A stretch of 53,322 nt of DNA from Gemmatimonadota bacterium (GTDB lineage: Bacteria > Gemmatimonadota > Gemmatimonadetes > Gemmatimonadales > GWC2-71-9), in the NCBI GenBank assembly GCA_003222085.1, contig QHUK01000054.1, positions 1 through 53,322 of the forward strand. The letters run 5' to 3'. Made by a program: the position numbers and the translations under genes. The first letter of the stretch is position 1, and every line of letters begins with the position of its first letter. Below the pieces are notes generated by a model. The model did no database searches. It was not told where the DNA came from and worked only from the letters and a program-made list of their open reading frames with translations. Shown here piece after piece: positions 1 to 7,487 of the stretch.

Positions 1-2
1 AC

Positions 3-326
3 TCCGCCTCAGTTCGTCGGCGCCTCGGTACGCCCGTCAGAGTTGATGCGAACGTCTTGCACTACCCGGACCTCGACGTCGTTTTTAAGGACGGCAAGGT
101 TGCGATCCTTTCGCTTACTGGGCCGTCCCGTGCTACTCGGCGCGGATTGCGGGTGGGCGACGCGGCCGACGGCCCCGCCCGCCTTTACCGCACATGCCAT
201 GCTGACTCTACGCTCGTTCAGATCTGCTATAACGCCCCGAGATTCGACGAGCGGGTGGTGCTTGTCGCGGTAGGCGACGGTCGCGTGAGCCGGATCGATA
301 TTGGACGAATCATTCATCAGCCCTGA
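3..326 (+). CDS. Hypothetical cassette protein, 5' end outside window
   Basis: An open frame enters from the left edge of the window and ends with TGA at 324-326, eleven bases before the first attC site, so this is the 3' part of a gene in an integron cassette. About 107 residues are visible. They include a stretch reading TRRGLRVGD followed by a predicted strand-rich tail that ends GRIIHQP. The TRRGLRVGD stretch resembles the 'starts the protein on its course' segment seen in some small lipoproteins, but I do not recognise the family. An in-frame TTG at 57 could be an internal start, but the upstream frame stays open, so a start before the window is more likely. Confidence 0.5.
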   Translation, partial: SASVRRRLGTPVRVDANVLHYPDLDVVFKDGKVAILSLTGPSRATRRGLRVGDAADGPARLYRTCHADSTLVQICYNAPRFDERVVLVAVGDGRVSRIDIGRIIHQP

Positions 327-336
327 TCGGCGTGCG

Positions 337-438
337 GCCTAACAAGCGCTTGAAGCTGGCGGCGCCGGTTTTCAAAGGAATTATTATGTTCGTGATTATC
401 CGAGTTGCGCCCCGCAGCTTAAGCGCGATCCGTTAGGC
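337..438 (+). repeat. attC site 1 (short class)
   Basis: R'' GCCTAAC at 337-343 and R' GTTAGGC at 432-438. The inner arms AAGCGCTTGAAGCTGGCG and CGCAGCTTAAGCGCGATCC are mutually complementary, as expected of a folded attC bottom strand. The recombination point is between G432 and T433. Confidence 0.92.
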
Positions 439-464
439 AGCAGCATGCATAAGCACCAGCCACC

Positions 465-1093
465 ATGGTGACGACCAAGATCTTCTGTCTCATGAGCGCG
501 CTCCTGCTCACATACAACAGCTTGGCGCACGCTCAAGATGGCCCTGCCCGACGCGGGTTCTGGATGGATGTCGCTCTTGGTGACGGTCTGGCCCATCTGT
601 CGAGCGATACCCTCGCTGGCCAGAACCGCAACGGCATGGACTTCATTTGGGATCTTGGGTGGACGTTGAGCTCTCGGGTGCGGGCCGGGATCGGCGTGGA
701 CCAGTGGACCAGTCGCTGGGGCGCCGGCAAGCAAACCTGGCTGACTAGCTTCAACCTTTCGGTCTACTATTACCCTCTCGCACATCGCACCTTGTTTCTA
801 CAAGCGGCGCCGGCGGGTCGGACTATTCGGTGGTTCACGTTCCCTGGCAGTTTCTTGGGGCAGATCGTGCCGACACTGTGTACTTGTCGGGCAGTGCGTG
901 GGGGGCGACGGCTGCAGTAGGCTGGGACGCTCGACTTGGGAGAAGGGTTTCACTCAGGCCGCGCTTTTCGTACTCCTACGGCTCACCCCGAAGCCTCCAC
1001 GCTGCCGACGGTACTCTCTTGGCGACGGGGTGGAAACAGCACTGGCTGTCGGTGGACGTTGGAGTCGTGCTTCACCCTGCTGACAGCTGGTGA
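465..1093 (+). pseudogene. Outer-membrane beta-barrel-like protein, frameshifted
   Basis: The ATG at 465 opens a secreted protein with a signal peptide ending near SLAHAQDG, followed by alternating hydrophobic strands with aromatic ends (SVYYYPLAH, LFLQ), as in small outer-membrane barrels. Near 803 the frame breaks. The continuation (GSDYSVVHVPW, then SYSYGSP and a final strand WLSVDVGVVLHP) lies one frame over and runs to a stop at 1091-1093. The two pieces together would be about 210 residues. A one-base deletion explains the break. It could be a sequencing error, but several other cassettes are broken in the same way. It is the only gene in its cassette, between attC sites 1 and 2. Confidence 0.65.
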
Positions 1094-1101
1094 TGGCTGC
1101 T

Positions 1102-1238
1102 GCCTAACAAGCGCTTGAAGCTGGCAGGGCCGGCTTTCAGAGGAAGCAGACGTTTGTGCGCCAGCCAACTCGTACCGCACGGCGGCGTGCTTGCGCCCAC
1201 CGGCGTTCGCCCCGCAGCTTAAGCGCGATCCGTTAGGC
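1102..1238 (+). repeat. attC site 2 (long class A)
   Basis: R'' GCCTAAC at 1102-1108 and R' GTTAGGC at 1232-1238. The centre carries the GGGCCGGCTTTCAGAGGAAG and TTTGTGCGCC segments that recur in seven sites of this window (class A). Confidence 0.93.
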
Positions 1239-1248
1239 GCCCACAACG

Positions 1249-2256
1249 ATGAGTGCGAACACTCGCTGTCCCCGCAGTAGCGGGATCCTCCTGGCGTTAT
1301 TGCTCCCTGCGGCGCTAATCACCGCGCGCCCTGCCAACGGAGTCTCACAGCAACTCATACTCAGCGCCGAAGTGGGTAAGACGACGTTCTTCGAAGGCGA
1401 ACCTGTCTACCTCTTGGTGCGGTTGCAGAACTTGGGGACCGATACAGCGTGGACAGCTTCCTCGGACTTGCTTTCACCCGCGGTGACTTTGTCAGTTAGT
1501 CGAGGACATGGGAAAACGGCGCCGGTGCCCAAACCCGTTTTCGACCACTTCGTGCGGCCCTCCTGGCGAGGGGAGCCTATTCCGCCCGGCGCCGACTTTC
1601 AGGAGACGGTCGTGCTGCAGGTCATTATAGGCGACGAGTGGGATATCCGCAGCCACCTATTCCCACATCACCTCTCACCGGATCAATACGAGTTGCACCT
1701 GGACTTTGACGCCCACTGGGGAGTGCCCCGTACCACGCCCCTCATCGTACAGGCTGCCCCGATCGTCTTTCGGATCAGAGAGCGCACGCCCGCTGAGGAG
1801 AACGAGGTCCGGGAGCTTGAAGCAATGCGGCAAATGGGATGGGACACAACGCGTGTACAGGGTTCCCCGCGCGCCGCAGGCTACAAGGCTGCATTAATCG
1901 ATTGGGTGAAGCGGCGGTTGAGTGAACAGCCCGACGATCCGTTCCTGCCGTTCCTGCTGTCCGATGGCTTCTACGGCGTTGGACAGATCCTATGGAGGCA
2001 CATTCAGGCCGGTGAGGTTCAGCGATTCGACCCTGACACGAGCGAAGTCGTCAGTCAGCTGCGACTCGCTGTGATTGAGAGCCAGAAGCTCTCAATCGCA
2101 GGAGCACACATGGTCCAAGGCTTGTCCGCGCGACTTCGCGACCAACTGGCAGTTCTCGGCGAGCATTTGGGGGCTACCCCCGCAGGCGAGATGGCCCGGT
2201 CTTACGTGGCGCGGAACCATTCTGGTCAACAACCCAAGAAGCAACCGCCTCGCTGA
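1249..2256 (+). CDS. Secreted hypothetical protein
   Basis: A 335-residue protein starting at ATG 1249, eleven bases after attC site 2, so the cassette has almost no leader. A hydrophobic N-terminus (ILLALLLPAALITARPANG) predicts export. The first 170 residues are strand-rich with the phrase FFEGEPVYLLVRLQNLGTDT, like the immunoglobulin-type domain found in bacterial proteins that discuss 'intermediate' or ligand-binding folds. The C-terminal half is helical (EENEVRELEAMRQMG; VIESQKLSIAG). I do not recognise a named family. The gene is intact and is the largest in the array. It ends 36 bases before attC site 3. Confidence 0.8.
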   Translation: MSANTRCPRSSGILLALLLPAALITARPANGVSQQLILSAEVGKTTFFEGEPVYLLVRLQNLGTDTAWTASSDLLSPAVTLSVSRGHGKTAPVPKPVFDHFVRPSWRGEPIPPGADFQETVVLQVIIGDEWDIRSHLFPHHLSPDQYELHLDFDAHWGVPRTTPLIVQAAPIVFRIRERTPAEENEVRELEAMRQMGWDTTRVQGSPRAAGYKAALIDWVKRRLSEQPDDPFLPFLLSDGFYGVGQILWRHIQAGEVQRFDPDTSEVVSQLRLAVIESQKLSIAGAHMVQGLSARLRDQLAVLGEHLGATPAGEMARSYVARNHSGQQPKKQPPR

Positions 2257-2291
2257 CTCGTGCGGCTCCGCCTCCCCCATGGGGAGCGGGC

Positions 2292-2432
2292 GCCTAACAA
2301 GCGCTTGAAGCTGGCGGGCGCTCGCAAGTAGGGAAGAGTTGTGTTGCCTCGCTGGCTATCCTCTTTGTCTGCCACTTCGCCGCCTTGCGCCTGCGGGCAT
2401 TACGCCCGCAGCTTATGCGCGATCCGTTAGGC
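2292..2432 (+). repeat. attC site 3 (long class B)
   Basis: R'' GCCTAAC at 2292-2298 and R' GTTAGGC at 2426-2432. The centre is of the GGGCGCTCGCAAGTAGGG / GTTGCCTCGCTGGC type (class B). One arm base is changed (GCTTATGCGCGATCC). Confidence 0.92.
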
Positions 2433-2477
2433 CGCTGCAGCTATCCCCAGAGTTAACCGTTCTGCCGGAGATGCCCA

Positions 2478-3004
2478 GTGGATCCCGATACAGTCGCTCG
2501 CATTGCTGCGCTCGAGCGTTCGAATCGCCAACTGAGGACGCTCGCTCTAGTCCCCACCCTGGCGTTACCGCTCCTTGCAGTACTGGCCTTCCGGACCTCC
2601 CGCGACCTTCCCCCCAGCGCCCTGCAGACCGCTGACTCCTTGCGCGTCCGACCGTCACGTTCTCGCCGTCTCGCAATGTTGCTCTCACATTAGATACGCG
2701 TGACCGACAGGTGCCTCTGTTCGCCGCAGATCCCGAAGACGGTGTAGCTGCGCGCGTGTGGGGCGGCAACAACTGGGTCGAAATGCGGGCTAGCACCAAG
2801 GGCGCGCATCTCAATCTGGGGCAGTCGGGCGAAGTGGTGGTTCAGCAGCCTCCGCTCAGCGAATCCGAGGCTAGCGCCTTTTGCTCCGGCTTGAAGGACG
2901 CACTACGACGCGTTACGCCACAACCACCGACCAATAAGCTCTTGGCGTCGTGCAAAGAGCGCATGCCAGATGCCGCCTGTCGGAAGTGTCTCGGCACGCG
3001 ATGA
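2478..3004 (+). pseudogene. Membrane-anchored small protein, frameshifted
   Basis: The ATG at 2478 starts a protein with a short coiled segment (RIAALERSNRQLR), then one transmembrane helix (TLALVPTLALPLLAVLAF). Near 2650 the frame breaks. The continuation, one frame over, reads VTFSPSRNVALTLDTRDRQ and VPLFAADPEDG and ends at 3004 after a Cys-rich tail (ASCKERMPDAACRKC). Together the pieces make a bitopic protein of about 175 residues. The same layout (helix, then a periplasmic strand domain) is common in hypothetical proteins that start MD..RIAALE. No function is known to me. A single-base indel explains the break. Confidence 0.6.
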
Positions 3005-3028
3005 GTTCCTCACGTAAGCCATGCAGCG

Positions 3029-3055
3029 GCCTAACAAGCGCTTGAAGCTGGCGGG
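3029..3055 (+). repeat. Half attC (R'' side only)
   Basis: GCCTAAC at 3029-3035 and the adjoining arm AAGCGCTTGAAGCTGGCGGG are perfect, but the sequence then runs directly into a metallo-beta-lactamase-fold fragment. The R' half is missing. A deletion has removed the rest of this attC together with the start of the next gene. Confidence 0.85.
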
Positions 3056-3587
3056 GGTTTTTGGTGCCGCACTCCCGGGGACGTTCTATCGCTCCGATTC
3101 CACGCTGCCGAGCCGCATGCGGTACTTCGACGGGCATCCGCCCGCCGAACTCACCTTCGGCACGGCCTGGCCGGCGGCTCATTTCGTCTGGGTCGACAGC
3201 GTGACTGAGGTCGCCCCGGGCGTTTCCATCATTCCCACCGTCTCGCAGAAGCCGGGCACGTTGGAGCTGCGGGAGCTCTCCCTCGCCCTTCGCACGCCGA
3301 GCGGGCTCATCCTGCTCGTCGGATGCTCCCACCCGGGGATTGAAACGATTGTGGACGCTTCCACCCGGGTCGCTGATCACGTCTACCTGATCCTCGGCGG
3401 GCTGCATCTCGTGATTACACCGGACGCCGAAATCGAGCGGGTCGCCACGGCGCTTCACGACCACTGGCACGTCGATCGCATCGGGCCGGGACACTGCACG
3501 GGAGAGCCGGCATTCGCGACGCTACAGCGAGTTTTTGCGGCCCAGTATGTGTATGCGGGGCTTGGCAGCACCATCGACGTGCCATGA
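3056..3587 (+). pseudogene. Metallo-beta-lactamase-fold protein, N-terminus deleted
   Basis: The translated piece matches the C-terminal half of MBL-fold proteins of the dihydropterin/beta-ribofuranosylaminobenzene phosphate synthase-like type. The visible hallmarks are LLVGCSHPGIE (metal-ligand His), ILGGLHL, and IGPGHCTGE with the final metal-ligand His. The N-terminal HxHxDH metal site is absent because the sequence begins at a broken attC (3029-3055). Translation could only begin inside the attC half at about 3021, giving a nonfunctional 188-residue product starting MQRPNKRLKLAG. Stop at 3585-3587, 21 bases before the next attC. Confidence 0.75.
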
Positions 3588-3608
3588 GACCGCATGGCGC
3601 AGCGCGGC

Positions 3609-3749
3609 GCCTAACAAGCGCTTGAAGCTGGCGGGCGCTCACAAGTAGGGAGGAATTGCGTTGTCTCGCTGGCTAGCTTCTTTGTCTGCAACTCCCACGC
3701 CTTGCGCCAACGGGCGCTGCGCCCGCAGCTTAAGCGCGATCCGTTAGGC
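3609..3749 (+). repeat. attC site 4 (long class B)
   Basis: R'' GCCTAAC at 3609-3615 and R' GTTAGGC at 3743-3749, with class B centre. Confidence 0.93.
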
Positions 3750-3808
3750 GCCGGCCAGTCGCGCGCTGCCTGAGTCTCTTGCACACGCCTACGGGCGGGA
3801 TCCGGCAA

Positions 3809-4231
3809 ATGTCGAGACTCAACTGGCGTCGCGCTCTGCTGGGCGGTGTCTTAGCCGCGGTGCTCTGGGGCGTCCTGTATGCGCCTGTGCACCCGCTCGT
3901 CGAGGTGCATACCACCCTCGGTCGACCCGTACTTCCAATCACGCCGTTTCGGGGCGCAGCGCTTCTCCTACGTGTCCTTGTCGTCCTTACAGGGTTCGTG
4001 CAGGGGATCGCAACGGTGTGCCTCTACGCGGCCATTCGCCCGCGCTTCGGTGCAGGCCCGAGTACCGCGGCCATCGCTGCGTTGAGTGTCTGGTTTCTCA
4101 CCAGTTGGATGCATCTGGTGTGGGCTGTGTTCACGGCTGTCCCACTCGCCGACGCGCTGGTGCCCCTTGTGGCCAATCTGCCGCTGGTGGTGCTCGCGGG
4201 GCTGGCGGGAGCATGGCTTTATAGAGAATGA
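3809..4231 (+). CDS. Four-helix integral membrane protein, unknown function
   Basis: ATG at 3809 is chosen over TTG 3779 because the protein then starts MSRLNWRRALLGG, a normal positively charged lead-in to a membrane helix. The 140 residues hold about four hydrophobic segments (LLGGVLAAVLWGVLYAP; LLLRVLVVLTGFVQGIA; TAAIAALSVWFLTSWMHLVW; LVPLVANLPLVVLAGLAG). No catalytic motif is apparent. Proteins with this layout occur widely as unannotated cassette genes. It is the only gene between attC sites 4 and 5 and appears intact. Confidence 0.75.
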   Translation: MSRLNWRRALLGGVLAAVLWGVLYAPVHPLVEVHTTLGRPVLPITPFRGAALLLRVLVVLTGFVQGIATVCLYAAIRPRFGAGPSTAAIAALSVWFLTSWMHLVWAVFTAVPLADALVPLVANLPLVVLAGLAGAWLYRE

Positions 4232-4268
4232 CCCGAGCCAGTGGTCGCAGCTGTCGGCTTTGGCCGGC

Positions 4269-4406
4269 GCCTAACATGCGCTTGAAGCTGGCGGGCGCTC
4301 GGGTGGGAAGAATTGCGTTGCCTCGCCCGCGCGCCTTTTTCTCTGCGCTTCCACCTCCTTGCGCCAGCCGCCATTGCGCCCGCAGCTTAAGCGCGATCCG
4401 TTAGAC
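4269..4406 (+). repeat. attC site 5 (long class B)
   Basis: R'' GCCTAAC at 4269-4275 and R' GTTAGAC at 4400-4406. The TTAGAC opens the next cassette, whose own R'' is the matching GTCTAAC at 4867, so R' and R'' co-vary within one mobile unit. Confidence 0.92.
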
Positions 4407-4440
4407 GGCAGCGGGTTCCGGCATTAGATTAGTTCCCACC

Positions 4441-4647
4441 ATGCATTTCAAGATCGAGATCGACCGCGAGGACGACGGCCGCTGGCTCGCCGAGGTTCCT
4501 GAGCTTCCAGGTGTGATGACCTATGGGAAGAGCAGGGACGAAGCTATGGCTCATGTTCAGGCCCTGGCGCTTCGCGTCCTTGCGGATCGCCTAGACCATG
4601 CCGAAACCGCTCCGGACCCGCTCAACGTGACCTTCAAAGCGGCGTGA
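4441..4647 (+). CDS. hicB: HicB-like antitoxin
   Basis: A 68-residue protein of the short HicB/UPF0150 type. It has an N-terminal strand FKIEIDREDDGRWLAEVPEL, the family phrase PELPGVMTYGKSRDEAMAHV, then a helix, without the C-terminal DNA-binding domain that longer HicB proteins carry. HicB proteins bind and block the HicA mRNA interferase. The antitoxin comes first here and its stop overlaps the toxin start (GTGA at 4644-4647), so the pair is translationally coupled. It sits 34 bases after attC site 5 and shares one cassette with the toxin. Confidence 0.88.
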   Translation: MHFKIEIDREDDGRWLAEVPELPGVMTYGKSRDEAMAHVQALALRVLADRLDHAETAPDPLNVTFKAA

Positions 4648-4856
4648 CCGTCTGGCGCGCTGCGAATGCGCGGCGAGTGCTGGCGGCGTTGCTTCGCATC
4701 GGCTGGACCATCAAACGAGAAACGGGCTCCCACCGAACCCTGGCTCGCGAGGGCTGGCCGAACTACGTCTTCGCCTTTCACGATAACGATGAGCTCGGGC
4801 CCAAGATGCTGTCCCGGATCGCGAAGCATACGGGATTGACGCCTGAAGATCTGTGA
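4644..4856 (+). CDS. hicA: HicA-like toxin (mRNA interferase)
   Basis: A 70-residue protein with the HicA double-stranded-RNA-binding-like fold. ARRVLAALLRIGWTIKRETGSHRTL contains the conserved catalytic His in GSH, followed by a strand pair and the C-terminal KMLSRIAKHTGLTPEDL helix. HicA cleaves mRNA and halts growth unless HicB is present. GTG start inside the hicB stop. The gene ends 10 bases before attC site 6. No damage is visible, so this is a plausible array-stabilising addiction module. Confidence 0.88.
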   Translation: MTVWRAANARRVLAALLRIGWTIKRETGSHRTLAREGWPNYVFAFHDNDELGPKMLSRIAKHTGLTPEDL

Positions 4857-4866
4857 ACAAGCTGCC

Positions 4867-5004
4867 GTCTAACAAGCGCATGAAGCTGGCGGGCGCTCGT
4901 GTGGGAAGAATTGCGTTCCCTCGCTGGCTGGCCTTTTTGTCTGCCGCTCCACCGCCTTGCGCCCTCGGGCATTGCGTCCGCAGCTTAAGCGCGATCCGTC
5001 AGGC
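4867..5004 (+). repeat. attC site 6 (long class B)
   Basis: R'' GTCTAAC at 4867-4873 and R' GTCAGGC at 4998-5004 (one transition in the core). The L'' arm has AAGCGCATGAAGC instead of AAGCGCTTGAAGC. Confidence 0.9.
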
Positions 5005-5035
5005 CGCGCGAGCCGGCGAGATCGAGGTTACCGAA

Positions 5036-5488
5036 ATGTGGAGCGCCGTTCGCTGGTACCTCGACCAGACATCCAAGAACCCCCTTTCCGTTCGGGGACG
5101 CGCACTCCTTGGAATCGGAACAGGCTTGCTATTCGGGGCTTTGCTTTCTCTCTTCCCCGTTTTCAGCGTCCTCTTTCACCGCGGAGCTGGTCTCAGCTCC
5201 GCCGGGATTGGGTTTCTACCGCTAGTCCTCGGCTATCTGAGCATGGGGGCCCTTGGAGGTGCGCTTGTCGGGCTGCTTCTACCCTTGGGTCGTCGCTGGC
5301 CTGGCGCACTTCTACTCGGCTTTATCACTGCGGTCCCATGCTGGCTTCTAATCTCCCTATTGCTCGAGCCTGAGCCGCTCGTCGAACGAGTGCACTCCTC
5401 ACTCGTCCTCGGAGCAGCCTTTGGGCCACCACTCGGCTTCTATGGTTGGTATCTGCGGCGTCGGTCTGAGAGGGGCCAGGTTTGGTAA
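5036..5488 (+). CDS. Integral membrane protein, unknown function (intact copy)
   Basis: ATG at 5036. The 150-residue product starts MWSAVRWYLDQTSKNPL and has four hydrophobic segments (LLGIGTGLLFGALLSLFPVF; GIGFLPLVLGYLSMGALGGA; GALLLGFITAVPCWLLISLLL; SLVLGAAFGPPLGFYGWYL). I recognise no family motif. The whole cassette, from the bases after attC site 6 through attC site 7, is repeated almost exactly at 6824-7451, where the second copy carries a frameshift. This copy is the reference for reading that one. Confidence 0.78.
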   Translation: MWSAVRWYLDQTSKNPLSVRGRALLGIGTGLLFGALLSLFPVFSVLFHRGAGLSSAGIGFLPLVLGYLSMGALGGALVGLLLPLGRRWPGALLLGFITAVPCWLLISLLLEPEPLVERVHSSLVLGAAFGPPLGFYGWYLRRRSERGQVW

Positions 5489-5496
5489 GGCGCGCG

Positions 5497-5631
5497 GCCT
5501 AACAAGCGCTTGAAGCTGACGGGGCCGGCTTTCAAAGGAGGCGCACGTTTGTGCGCCAACGAGCTCGTACCGCAGTGCGGTGCTTCCGCCCGCCAGCCTT
5601 CGCCCCGCAGCTTAAGCGCGGTCCGTCAGAC
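5497..5631 (+). repeat. attC site 7 (long class A)
   Basis: R'' GCCTAAC at 5497-5503 and R' GTCAGAC at 5625-5631. Nearly identical to attC site 10 at 7315-7451, as expected from duplication of the cassette. Confidence 0.92.
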
Positions 5632-5680
5632 CGCGCCATTCCCGCCTTGCACAGTACATACATCGTACGTACATTGAACC

Positions 5681-5977
5681 GTGGTGCCGATCCGCGTCGA
5701 ATGAGACCCCGCGAAGGCGCGGATCAACCTTCGGAAGCATGGCGTGTCGTTCGAGGAAGCGGAGACGGTCTTTTATGATGACCACGCGCTCTTGCTTGAC
5801 GATCCCGAGCACTCGGGGGATGAAGATCGGTTCGTGTTACTGGGATTGAGCTCGCGCTTCCGGGTTCTTGTAATCGTGCACACCTATCGGGAGCACGACG
5901 CGGTGATTCGACTCATTTCGGCGCGTAGAGCGACTAAAGCAGAACAGGCGGGATACGACGCGAGGTGGAAACAATGA
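5681..5977 (+). pseudogene. brnT: BrnT-like toxin gene with in-frame TGA
   Basis: From GTG 5681 the frame reads VVPIRVE, then TGA (5702-5704), then DPAKARINLRKHGVSFEEA and on to a normal BrnT end (IRLISARRATKAEQ) at 5977. In BrnT (DUF497 family ribonuclease toxins) the start of the domain is FEWDP-KA-N--KHGVSFEEA. The TGA stands exactly where the conserved Trp (TGG) belongs, so one base change has made a stop. The remainder could be made only from an internal GTG at 5744, losing the first strand and helix. The antitoxin gene that follows is intact. Alternatives are a sequencing error, or TGA read as Trp, for which no other gene here gives support. Confidence 0.78.
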
Positions 5978-6237
5978 GAAGAGAGTACGATTTCTCAAAT
6001 GCCCGACCCAATCCATATGTGGAACGACTCAAGCAGTCCGTCACGATTCGGCTTGACTCGCGGGCCTTGGAATACTTCAAGGATCTTTCCACGCGCACCG
6101 GCATCCCCTATCAAACACTCATCAACCTGTATCTTCGGGATTGCGCGTTGAACAAGCGGAAGCTCAAGCTGACATGGAAACCTCCGAAGCGGGCGCGGTC
6201 TAACAAGCGCTTGAAGCTGACGGGCGCTCGCAAGTAG
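5974..6237 (+). CDS. brnA: BrnA-like antitoxin, C-terminus read into attC
   Basis: ATG 5974 overlaps the brnT stop (ATGA). The 87-residue product starts MRREYDFSNARPNPYVERLK and continues KQSVTIRLDSRALEYFKDLS and TGIPYQTLINLYLRDCA, the ribbon-helix-helix layout of BrnA, which binds BrnT and represses the operon. The frame does not stop before attC site 8 but runs 40 bases into it. The last residues, SNKRLKLTGARK, are attC sequence translated. The start upstream at 5965 (in brnT) is less likely because the coupled ATG matches the family N-terminus. Confidence 0.85.
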   Translation: MRREYDFSNARPNPYVERLKQSVTIRLDSRALEYFKDLSTRTGIPYQTLINLYLRDCALNKRKLKLTWKPPKRARSNKRLKLTGARK

Positions 6238-6338
6238 GGAAGAATTGCGTTGCCTCGCTGGCGAGCCTTTTTATCTGCCGCTCCGCCGCCTTGCGCCGGC
6301 GGGCGTTGCGCCCGCAGGTTAAGCGCGAGCCGTTAGGC
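6198..6338 (+). repeat. attC site 8 (long class B)
   Basis: R'' GTCTAAC at 6198-6204 and R' GTTAGGC at 6332-6338. The R'' pairs with the TCAGAC that opens this cassette at 5626, except at one base. Confidence 0.92.
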
Positions 6339-6375
6339 GGCGGAACCTAATCATTTCAATGGTGGACTCTGTCGT

Positions 6376-6750
6376 GTGAGGCCTCGACGTCGGATCACAC
6401 TGGCGGCTGTGCGTCGGCTCGCCCTTGCGCTTCCTGAAGCCGTGGAGCGCTCGCACTTTGATGTGCCCGACTTCCGCGTGCGGAACAAGATCTTCGCGGC
6501 ATTCCCGGATGGCGACAGGGCCGTGGTCGTAAAGACCGATCCTGCCAACGCCGACGCCCTGGTCTCTTGGGATGGCATCGCTTTCTGGAACGAGTGGCGG
6601 GGCCGCTGGCTTGGAGTGCGGCTCGACCGCGTGTCGTTACCGGTATTGCGGGATTTGCTCACTGACGCGTGGCGCCTGGTCGCGCCGAAGAAGCTTGCCG
6701 CGGTTTTGAGGGAGTCGCGTCCGAGCACCCGCCGCCTAACAAGCGCTTGA
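6376..6750 (+). CDS. MmcQ/YjbR family protein
   Basis: GTG start at 6376. The 124-residue product has the MmcQ/YjbR (DUF419) layout: RRLALALPEAVERSHFDVPDF, then strands KIFAAFPDGDRAVVVKTDP, a WDGIAFWNEWRGRWLGVRLD segment, and a C-terminal helix LLTDAWRLVAPKKLAA. The fold is a double-wing DNA-binding-like (CyaY-like) one. Its cellular role is not established. The stop TGA (6748-6750) lies inside attC site 9, so the tail RRLTSA is encoded by the attC R'' box. Confidence 0.85.
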   Translation: MRPRRRITLAAVRRLALALPEAVERSHFDVPDFRVRNKIFAAFPDGDRAVVVKTDPANADALVSWDGIAFWNEWRGRWLGVRLDRVSLPVLRDLLTDAWRLVAPKKLAAVLRESRPSTRRLTSA

Positions 6751-6823
6751 AGCTGGCGGCGCGCGTAGATTGGGGAATGAATCTTTCTTCAGCGCGCCGC
6801 AGCTTAAGCGCGATCCGTTAGGC
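6734..6823 (+). repeat. attC site 9 (short class C)
   Basis: R'' GCCTAAC at 6734-6740 and R' GTTAGGC at 6817-6823. At 90 bases it is among the shortest sites, with a centre GCGCGTAGATTGGGGAATGA. Confidence 0.92.
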
Positions 6824-6854
6824 GGCGCGAGCCGGCGAGATCGAGGTTACCGAA

Positions 6855-7306
6855 ATGTGGAGCGCCGTTCGCTGGTACCTCGACCAGACATCCAAGAACC
6901 CCCTTTCCGGTCGGGGACGCGCACTGCTTGGAATCGGAACAGGCTTGCTGTTCGGGGCTTTGCTTTCTCTCTTCCCCGTTTACAGCGTCCTCTTTCACCG
7001 CGGAGCTGGTCTCAGCTCCGCCGGGATTGGGTTTCTCCCCCTAGTCCTCGGCTATCTGAGCATGGGGGCCCTTGGAGGTGCACTTGTCGGGCTCTTCTAC
7101 CCTTGGGTCGTCGCTGGCCTGGCGCACTTCTACTCGGCTTTATCACTGCGGTCCCATGCTGGTTTCTAGTCTCCCTATTGCTCGAGCCTGAGCCGCTCGT
7201 CGAACGAGTGCACTCCTCACTTGTCCTCGGAGCAGCCTTTGGGCCACCACTCGGCTTCTATGGTTGGTATCTGTGGCGTCGGTCTGAGAGGGGCCACGTT
7301 TGGTAA
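6855..7306 (+). pseudogene. Second copy of the 5036 membrane protein, frameshifted
   Basis: The ATG at 6855 begins the same MWSAVRWYLDQTSKNPL protein as at 5036, with only a few substitutions. At about 7093 this copy reads GGGCTCTTCTACCC where the intact copy has GGGCTGCTTCTACCC. One base is lost, and the frame then ends early after a nonsense tail (SLRSHAGF). The proper C-terminus (LLPLGRRWPGALLLGFITA to RSERGHVW) continues in another frame to 7306. This is direct evidence of a one-base deletion because an intact paralogue is 1.8 kb away. Confidence 0.9.
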
Positions 7307-7314
7307 GGCGCGCG

Positions 7315-7451
7315 GCCTAACAAGCGCTTGAAGCTGACGGGGCCGGCTTTCAAAGGAGGCGTACGTTTGTGCGCCAACGAGCTCGTACCGCAGGGCGGGG
7401 CGCTTGCGCCCGCCGGCGCTCGCCCCGCAGCTTAAGCGCGATCCGTTAGGC
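7315..7451 (+). repeat. attC site 10 (long class A)
   Basis: R'' GCCTAAC at 7315-7321 and R' GTTAGGC at 7445-7451, with class A centre matching site 7. Confidence 0.93.
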
Positions 7452-7487
7452 CGCACGCGAATAGGAGAGGAGGAAAACACCATCGCT

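Noticed and set aside
3021..3587. Intact 188-residue gene starting in attC
   Set aside because: The first residues are translated attC and the N-terminal MBL metal site is missing, so I call it a truncated gene.
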